Assembly: GCA_030673345.1 (NCBI GenBank)
Contig: DAOVJH010000022.1
Span: forward strand, 1 to 10,789
Length of the DNA: 10,789 nt
Direction: 5' to 3'
Source of the DNA: Pseudomonadota bacterium
GTDB lineage: Bacteria > Pseudomonadota > Gammaproteobacteria > SZUA-229
A program made the translations under genes and the position numbers. Positions within the stretch are counted from its first letter, which is position 1, and every line of letters begins with the position of its first letter. Positions 6,417-10,789 of the stretch are shown one piece after another. The notes below the pieces were generated by a model. The model was not told the origin of the DNA. It did no database searches and saw nothing but the letters and a program-made list of their open reading frames with translations.

Positions 6417-7802
6417 GTGGAAAAGTCCTCTCATCCTAAAAAGAAACAGGCCGGAAAGAAGCGGGCCGGCTCGCCGAAGCAAAAGATAAGCGCAGCTCGG
6501 GTGGCGAGTCTGAAAACATTGAAGCAGGTGTTTGACGGACAGTCACTGTCGGCGGTACAGATTCATACCACCGATAAACTGGAGGATGCACGAGACCGCG
6601 GACTGGCGAATGAGATCGTCAATGGCGTATTACGCTGGCGCTGGCAGCTTGAGTTCTTTCTCTCGCAGCTGTTAAAAAAATCATTAAAGAAAAAAGACAG
6701 CGATGTGCAGCTGATTTTGATGATGGCGCTGTACGAGTTAAAAGAGTGCCGTACGCCAGATTATGCGGTTATCAATGAATCGGTCGAGTTGGTGAGGAAG
6801 TCTGGCAAGAAATGGGCTGCGGGCCTGGTGAATGCAGTACTGAGAAGTTTTACCCGTGAGAAAGAAAGCTTGATCTCGTCGATCGACGATGATGTCGCCA
6901 GGTATTCACATCCAGCATGGATGATAGAAAAAATAAAAACAGACTGGCCATCAGTCGATGGTTATGACTGGCAGGCTATCCTGGATGCAAATAATCAGCG
7001 GCCGGCGTTCTGCCTGCGGGTCAATCAATTGCAGCATAGCCGCTCAGATTATCAGCAGCTGCTCACCGAGGCCGGGTTTGAGTCTGCGAGTGTCGCTATG
7101 GCAGACCATGCATTGATACTGGGCCACGGCACCGATGTGCGATTGCTGCCCGGTTTTTCCGACGGTGCGGTTTCGGTTCAGGATGCGGGTGCTCAGCTTG
7201 CAGCAACCTTGCTCGATGTGTCAGAAGCCGACCGGGTGCTTGATCTGTGCGCCGCGCCAGGTGGAAAAACCTGCCACCTTCTCGAACGATATCCGACAGT
7301 CGATGGATTGCTCGCCGTCGAGCTCGATGAGCACAGGATGCTACGGGTGGGTGAAAACCTGCAACGGCTTAAGCTTGAATCGAGAGCGGAAATGGTCGTG
7401 GCGGATGCCCGAGAGACAGAAAGCTGGTGGCATGGTGAACGTTTCTCTCATATCTTGATCGATGCACCCTGTTCTGCCAGCGGCGTTATCCGACGCCATC
7501 CTGATATTAAAACCCTGCGCCGTGATTCAGATATAGAGCCGCTAGTGAAACTGCAGTCTGAGATCTTGCAGTCGGCATGGCAGGTGTTAGACGCTGGCGG
7601 TGAACTGTTGTATATCACCTGTTCGATATTTAAAGACGAAAATCAAAACCAGATACAGCAGTTCTTATCACGCAATAAAGATGCTTCTGAAATTAAGATC
7701 GATGTCGATTGGGGCGTGCCATGTGAATATGGTCGCCAGCTGTTCCCCGGAGAGCAAGATGCTGACGGTTTTTATTATTGCCGATTAAAGAAGGTCGATT
7801 AA
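6417..7802 (+). CDS. rsmB: 16S rRNA m5C967 methyltransferase RsmB (Sun/Fmu)
   Basis: Uses S-adenosylmethionine to make 5-methylcytosine at position 967 of 16S rRNA. Length is 461 residues (E. coli 429). A lysine-rich, probably disordered N-terminal extension (about 1-25) precedes a NusB-like RNA-binding domain (about 26-150, with NEIVNGVLRW and AAGLVNAVLRSF), then the methyltransferase domain with the SAM motif DLCAAPGGKT at 276-285. The two catalytic cysteines are C352 (DAPCSASGVIRRHPDIK) and the nucleophile C402 (YITCSIFKDEN). The start is GTG at 6417, 4 bases after fmt; a GTG at 6501 would drop the basic extension and cannot be excluded. The protein ends in GFYYCRLKKVD; the normal end is about RLKK, and the last two codons and the TAA come from the second copy of a 14-bp tandem repeat. 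Confidence 0.96.
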   Translation: MEKSSHPKKKQAGKKRAGSPKQKISAARVASLKTLKQVFDGQSLSAVQIHTTDKLEDARDRGLANEIVNGVLRWRWQLEFFLSQLLKKSLKKKDSDVQLILMMALYELKECRTPDYAVINESVELVRKSGKKWAAGLVNAVLRSFTREKESLISSIDDDVARYSHPAWMIEKIKTDWPSVDGYDWQAILDANNQRPAFCLRVNQLQHSRSDYQQLLTEAGFESASVAMADHALILGHGTDVRLLPGFSDGAVSVQDAGAQLAATLLDVSEADRVLDLCAAPGGKTCHLLERYPTVDGLLAVELDEHRMLRVGENLQRLKLESRAEMVVADARETESWWHGERFSHILIDAPCSASGVIRRHPDIKTLRRDSDIEPLVKLQSEILQSAWQVLDAGGELLYITCSIFKDENQNQIQQFLSRNKDASEIKIDVDWGVPCEYGRQLFPGEQDADGFYYCRLKKVD

Positions 7803-7845
7803 AGAAGGCCGCTTAAAGAAAACCGGATAAAGAAAACCGGCTAAA
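7782..7845. repeat. 14-bp tandem repeat, about 4.5 copies, spanning the rsmB stop
   Basis: Units at 7782-7795 (CGATTAAAGAAGGT), 7796-7809 (CGATTAAAGAAGGC), 7810-7823 (CGCTTAAAGAAAAC), 7824-7837 (CGGATAAAGAAAAC) and a partial unit CGGCTAAA at 7838-7845. Units 1 and 2 differ at one base; units 3 and 4 differ at two. Unit 1 encodes the conserved RLKK end of RsmB; unit 2, shifted one frame because 14 is not a multiple of three, supplies the stop TAA at 7800-7802. Further TAA triplets at 7814, 7828 and 7842 place stops in all three frames. It looks like slippage or stepwise duplication of the gene end. Confidence 0.9.
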
Positions 7846-7944
7846 CAGCTATGAAAAGCATGGTATTTGAGCGTAAACTCCCGAGTATAAAAATCGAGTG
7901 AACATCGCTGTAAACATATCGTTACTGAGTTATCTGGCAGAGCA

Positions 7945-9321
7945 ATGAATATTATAATTTTAGGAGCAGGACAGGTCGGATCCAGCGTTGCTGAAAACCT
8001 GTCGTCGGAAGCGAATGACATTACGCTGGTAGACATGAATGTCGTGTTGCTGGAAGAGCTCAGTGATCGGTTGGATATTCAGACAGTCGTCGGACATGCT
8101 TCGCATCCTGATGTATTAAAACAGGCGGGTATCCGCGATGCCGATATGCTGGTCGCGGTGACCAATAGTGATGAAACAAATATCGTTGCCTGCCAGGTGG
8201 CGCACAGCCTGTTCCATACGCCGACGAAGATAGCGCGTGTACGTTCACAGGCATACCTGAAATATAAAGAACTATTTAACGATAAAGATCTGCCGATCGA
8301 TGTGCTGATCAGTCCCGAGCAGTTGATCTCAGAACACATACAACGCCTGATCGAATACCCGGGCGCACTGCAGGTGCTGGACTTTGCTGGTGGCAAAGCA
8401 CGGCTGGTCGGGGTGAAGGCTTATTATGGTGGCCCACTGGTCGGCCATGAGATATCTGATCTGAGAAAACATGTGCCTGGTGTCGATTCACGCGTGGCTG
8501 CAATCTTCCGTAAAGGAAGAGGCATCGTGCCCGATGGCCACCAGGTGATCGAAGCGGATGATGAAGTCTTTTTTATCGCGGCAACAAAAGATATCCGCAC
8601 AGTCATGTCAGAGTTGCGCAGAATGGACAATCCGATTAAACGAATCATGCTGGCGGGTGGCGGTAACATCGGCAAGCAGCTGGCGCAGGCGCTCGAAAAG
8701 AAATACCACGTCAAGATCCTGGAGCGTAGTACACAGCGTGCTGAACAACTATCTCGCGATCTAAATAACACCATCGTCCTTCAGGGTGATGCTGCAGATG
8801 AGGACCTGCTGCTGGAAGAAAATATCGACCAGATGGATGTGTTCTGTGCACTGACCAATGATGACGAAGCGAATATCCTTTCTTCGATGCTGATCAAACG
8901 CCTGGGTACGCGCAAGGTTATGTCATTGATCAACCGGCATGCTTATATCGACCTGATGGAGAGCCAGGGCAGTATCGATGTGGCTATATCGCCGCAACAG
9001 ATCACCATCAGCGGGCTGCTCGCGCACGTGCGACGCGGTGATGTCGTTGCCGTGCACTCTCTACGCCGCGGTGCGGCTGAAGCGATCGAAGCCATCGCTC
9101 ATGGCGATAGTGCAAATTCGAAGGTTGTCGGCAAAACGGTGGAACAGATAAACCTGCCGGAAGGTACTACCATCGGTGCGATCATCCGCGGTGAAGAAGT
9201 CATCATGGCGCATCACGATATCGTTATCGAAAATGAAGACCACCTGATCTTATTCCTGCTGGATAAAACTAAATTCAATGCAGTCGAAAAACTGTTCCAG
9301 GTCGGCGTAACTTTTTTCTAG
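7945..9321 (+). CDS. trkA: Trk potassium uptake regulator TrkA
   Basis: Cytoplasmic, membrane-associated gating subunit of the Trk K+ uptake system; it binds NAD(H) and adenine nucleotides and controls the TrkH pore. Length is 458 residues, as in E. coli. It has the tandem RCK layout: RCK_N 1 (about 1-120) with GAGQVG at 7-12 and the ribose-binding acid D30; RCK_C 1 (about 140-225); RCK_N 2 (about 232-350) with GGGNIG at 238-243 and acid E260; and RCK_C 2 (about 370-453). Both nucleotide sites look intact. The ATG at 7945 gives the classic N-terminus [12 protein letters not shown]; the ribosome site (CAGAG) is weak. A 142-base gap after rsmB, including a TATAAA at 7886-7891 without a good -35, could allow a separate promoter. 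trkH starts 6 bases after the stop. Confidence 0.97.
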   Translation: MNIIILGAGQVGSSVAENLSSEANDITLVDMNVVLLEELSDRLDIQTVVGHASHPDVLKQAGIRDADMLVAVTNSDETNIVACQVAHSLFHTPTKIARVRSQAYLKYKELFNDKDLPIDVLISPEQLISEHIQRLIEYPGALQVLDFAGGKARLVGVKAYYGGPLVGHEISDLRKHVPGVDSRVAAIFRKGRGIVPDGHQVIEADDEVFFIAATKDIRTVMSELRRMDNPIKRIMLAGGGNIGKQLAQALEKKYHVKILERSTQRAEQLSRDLNNTIVLQGDAADEDLLLEENIDQMDVFCALTNDDEANILSSMLIKRLGTRKVMSLINRHAYIDLMESQGSIDVAISPQQITISGLLAHVRRGDVVAVHSLRRGAAEAIEAIAHGDSANSKVVGKTVEQINLPEGTTIGAIIRGEEVIMAHHDIVIENEDHLILFLLDKTKFNAVEKLFQVGVTFF

Positions 9322-9327
9322 TCCGTC

Positions 9328-10779
9328 ATGCATCTCACTATCATACAGCGCATTATGGGACAGTTTTTGATGCTGTTCAGCATCACACTGCTGCCGCCCG
9401 TGATAATCGACCTTCTCTACCAGGAAGGTGCAGCGCGTGCATTCTTCTATAGTTATCTGCTGCTGTTAAGTATTGGTTTTCTTTTATTTCTTCCGGTAAG
9501 GAAACATCGCAGTGATCTGCGTCTGCGTGACGGCTTTGTCGTCGTCGTTCTGTTCTGGCTGGTACTGGGTATCGCAGGGGCCTTGCCATTCTATCTCTAT
9601 GAGAATCTTGAGATCAGTATTACAGATGCACTGTTCGAATCTATCTCAGGGTTAACCACGACCGGGGCGACCGTACTGGTTGGCCTGGACAGCCTGCCAC
9701 ACAGCATCTTGTTTTACCGGCAGGAATTACAGTGGCTGGGCGGTATGGGTATCATCGTATTAGCGGTTGCGGTCATGCCTATGCTGGGTATCGGCGGCAT
9801 GCAGTTATATAAAGCAGAAGCGCCGGGTCCGGTTAAAGACAGTAAGCTGACCCCTCGGATTGCAGAGACGGCCAAGGCGCTCTGGTATATCTATCTTGGT
9901 CTGACGATTGCCTGTGCTATCGCGTACTGGCTGGCCGGTATGAATTTGTTCGATGCAGTGGCGCACAGTTTTTCTACGGTCGCTATCGGCGGTTTCTCCA
10001 CGCATGATGCCAGCATTGGTTATTTTGATAACCAGATGATCGAGATCGTTGCTATCGTTTTCATGTTTTTGGGCGCGATAAATTTTGCCTTGCACTTTTC
10101 TGTGGTGCGTTCAAAAAGCCTGATGCCGTTGCTGCGTGACTCTGAGTTCCGGTTATATGCGAGCCTGTTGGTCATCATCTCATTGCTGAGCATCTATGTC
10201 CTGTACAGCCAGTCTGTGTACCACGATTTTCCTGATGCATTTCGAGAGGGCCTGTTTCAAACGGTATCGATCGCGACCACTTCGGGTTTTGTTACCACGG
10301 ATTACGCCAGCTGGCCGGTATTTATTCCGGTGCTTTTGTTGTTTGCAAGTTTCATCGGCGGTTGCGCCGGTTCCACCGGTGGCGGTATAAAAGTGATCAG
10401 GATATTGTTGCTGATAAAACAGGGGCAGCGGGAGATCATGCGATTGATCCACCCTAATGCAAAGGTGACAGTAAAAATTGGTAAACAGCCGGTCAAGAAT
10501 TCCATCATCGATGCAGTCTGGGGTTTTTTTGCTGCATACGTGGCATTGTTTGCTCTGATGATGCTGGTACTGATGTTTAATGGGCTCGATCAGATAACGG
10601 CTTTTTCAGCAGTCGCTGCGACCATCAATAATCTTGGGCCTGGCCTGGGGGAGGTGAGCGCAAATTACGCCAGCCTTTCAGATTTTAATAAATTGTTGCT
10701 CTGTTTCTCCATGCTGCTGGGGCGTCTTGAGATCTTCACGCTGCTGGTATTGTTAACGCCTGCCTTCTGGCGTAAATAA
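9328..10779 (+). CDS. trkH: Trk potassium uptake channel subunit TrkH
   Basis: Inner-membrane K+ pore of the Trk system. Length is 483 residues (E. coli TrkH and TrkG about 483-485). The protein is strongly hydrophobic with four M1-P-M2 repeats. The four pore loops and their filter glycines are visible: TTTGAT (G113), STVAIGGFS (G221), IATTSGFVTT (G320) and TINNLGPGLG (G437). The gating loop in the third repeat is GGCAGSTGGGIKVIR at 344-358. The conserved arginine in the last helix is R466 (LLGRLEIFT). TrkH works as a dimer on a TrkA ring. The ATG at 9328 follows the trkA TAG by 6 bases with no Shine-Dalgarno site, so its translation is probably coupled to trkA. The gene is complete and ends in TAA with WRK as the last residues, the normal family end. 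Confidence 0.97.
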   Translation: MHLTIIQRIMGQFLMLFSITLLPPVIIDLLYQEGAARAFFYSYLLLLSIGFLLFLPVRKHRSDLRLRDGFVVVVLFWLVLGIAGALPFYLYENLEISITDALFESISGLTTTGATVLVGLDSLPHSILFYRQELQWLGGMGIIVLAVAVMPMLGIGGMQLYKAEAPGPVKDSKLTPRIAETAKALWYIYLGLTIACAIAYWLAGMNLFDAVAHSFSTVAIGGFSTHDASIGYFDNQMIEIVAIVFMFLGAINFALHFSVVRSKSLMPLLRDSEFRLYASLLVIISLLSIYVLYSQSVYHDFPDAFREGLFQTVSIATTSGFVTTDYASWPVFIPVLLLFASFIGGCAGSTGGGIKVIRILLLIKQGQREIMRLIHPNAKVTVKIGKQPVKNSIIDAVWGFFAAYVALFALMMLVLMFNGLDQITAFSAVAATINNLGPGLGEVSANYASLSDFNKLLLCFSMLLGRLEIFTLLVLLTPAFWRK

Positions 10780-10789
10780 ATTTGCCGTC

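Noticed and set aside
7851..7901. Short plus-strand frame of 16 codons (ATG to TGA) in the rsmB-trkA gap
   Set aside because: No ribosome site and no recognisable peptide; expected by chance.
8424..8774. Minus-strand open frame of 116 codons opposite trkA
   Set aside because: Shadow of the conserved TrkA frame with no independent support; the minus-strand frames at 8060-8503 and 9805-10452 are treated the same way.
1..10789. A hidden defence system, mobile element, CRISPR array, tRNA or riboswitch
   Set aside because: Nearly all bases lie in nine conserved housekeeping genes, gaps are at most about 210 bases, and none contains spaced repeats, transposase remnants or a recognisable RNA fold.

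Overview
This window is ordinary, well-conserved chromosomal housekeeping DNA from a gammaproteobacterium outside the enterics. The protein sequences and the gene order support this: a minus-strand set (LysM protein, dprA, smg, topA) lies back to back with a plus-strand set (def, fmt, rsmB, trkA, trkH). E. coli has the related order smf-smg-yrdD opposite def-fmt-rsmB-trkA. Here the yrdD place is taken by a full-type topA, a LysM/secretin-associated (TsaP-like) gene sits between dprA and def, and trkH follows trkA directly, as in several marine and environmental Gammaproteobacteria. Base composition and codon style look uniform, and I see no sign of transfer, insertion sequences, phage, CRISPR, tRNA or rRNA.

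Layout. Positions 1-1635 (minus) hold the first 545 codons of topoisomerase I, which runs off the left edge. Positions 1692-2186 (minus) are smg (DUF494), 2267-3418 (minus) dprA, and 3473-4669 (minus) a LysM lipoprotein resembling the pilus-secretin partner TsaP. The gaps among these four are 54, 80 and 56 bases and hold no convincing terminator, so they probably form one transcription unit reading leftward. Positions 4670-4882 are the divergent control region. Positions 4883-5401 are def, 5453-6412 fmt, 6417-7802 rsmB, 7945-9321 trkA and 9328-10779 trkH, all plus strand and probably cotranscribed at least in part. The last 10 bases are non-coding.

How the genes fit together. Fmt formylates initiator Met-tRNA and Def removes the formyl group from new proteins; RsmB methylates 16S rRNA, so these three serve translation. 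TrkA and TrkH are the NAD(H)-binding regulator and the pore of a K+ uptake system. On the other strand, DprA protects incoming single-stranded DNA and loads RecA, the TsaP-like protein would anchor a type IV pilus secretin to peptidoglycan, and TopA removes negative supercoils. Smg has no settled function.

I did not find a new biological system. The points most worth a second look are a 14-bp tandem repeat that starts inside the last codons of rsmB and supplies its stop codon, an unsettled start site and lipoprotein signal in the TsaP-like protein, the smg-topA pairing, and a compact divergent promoter region with an imperfect direct repeat.
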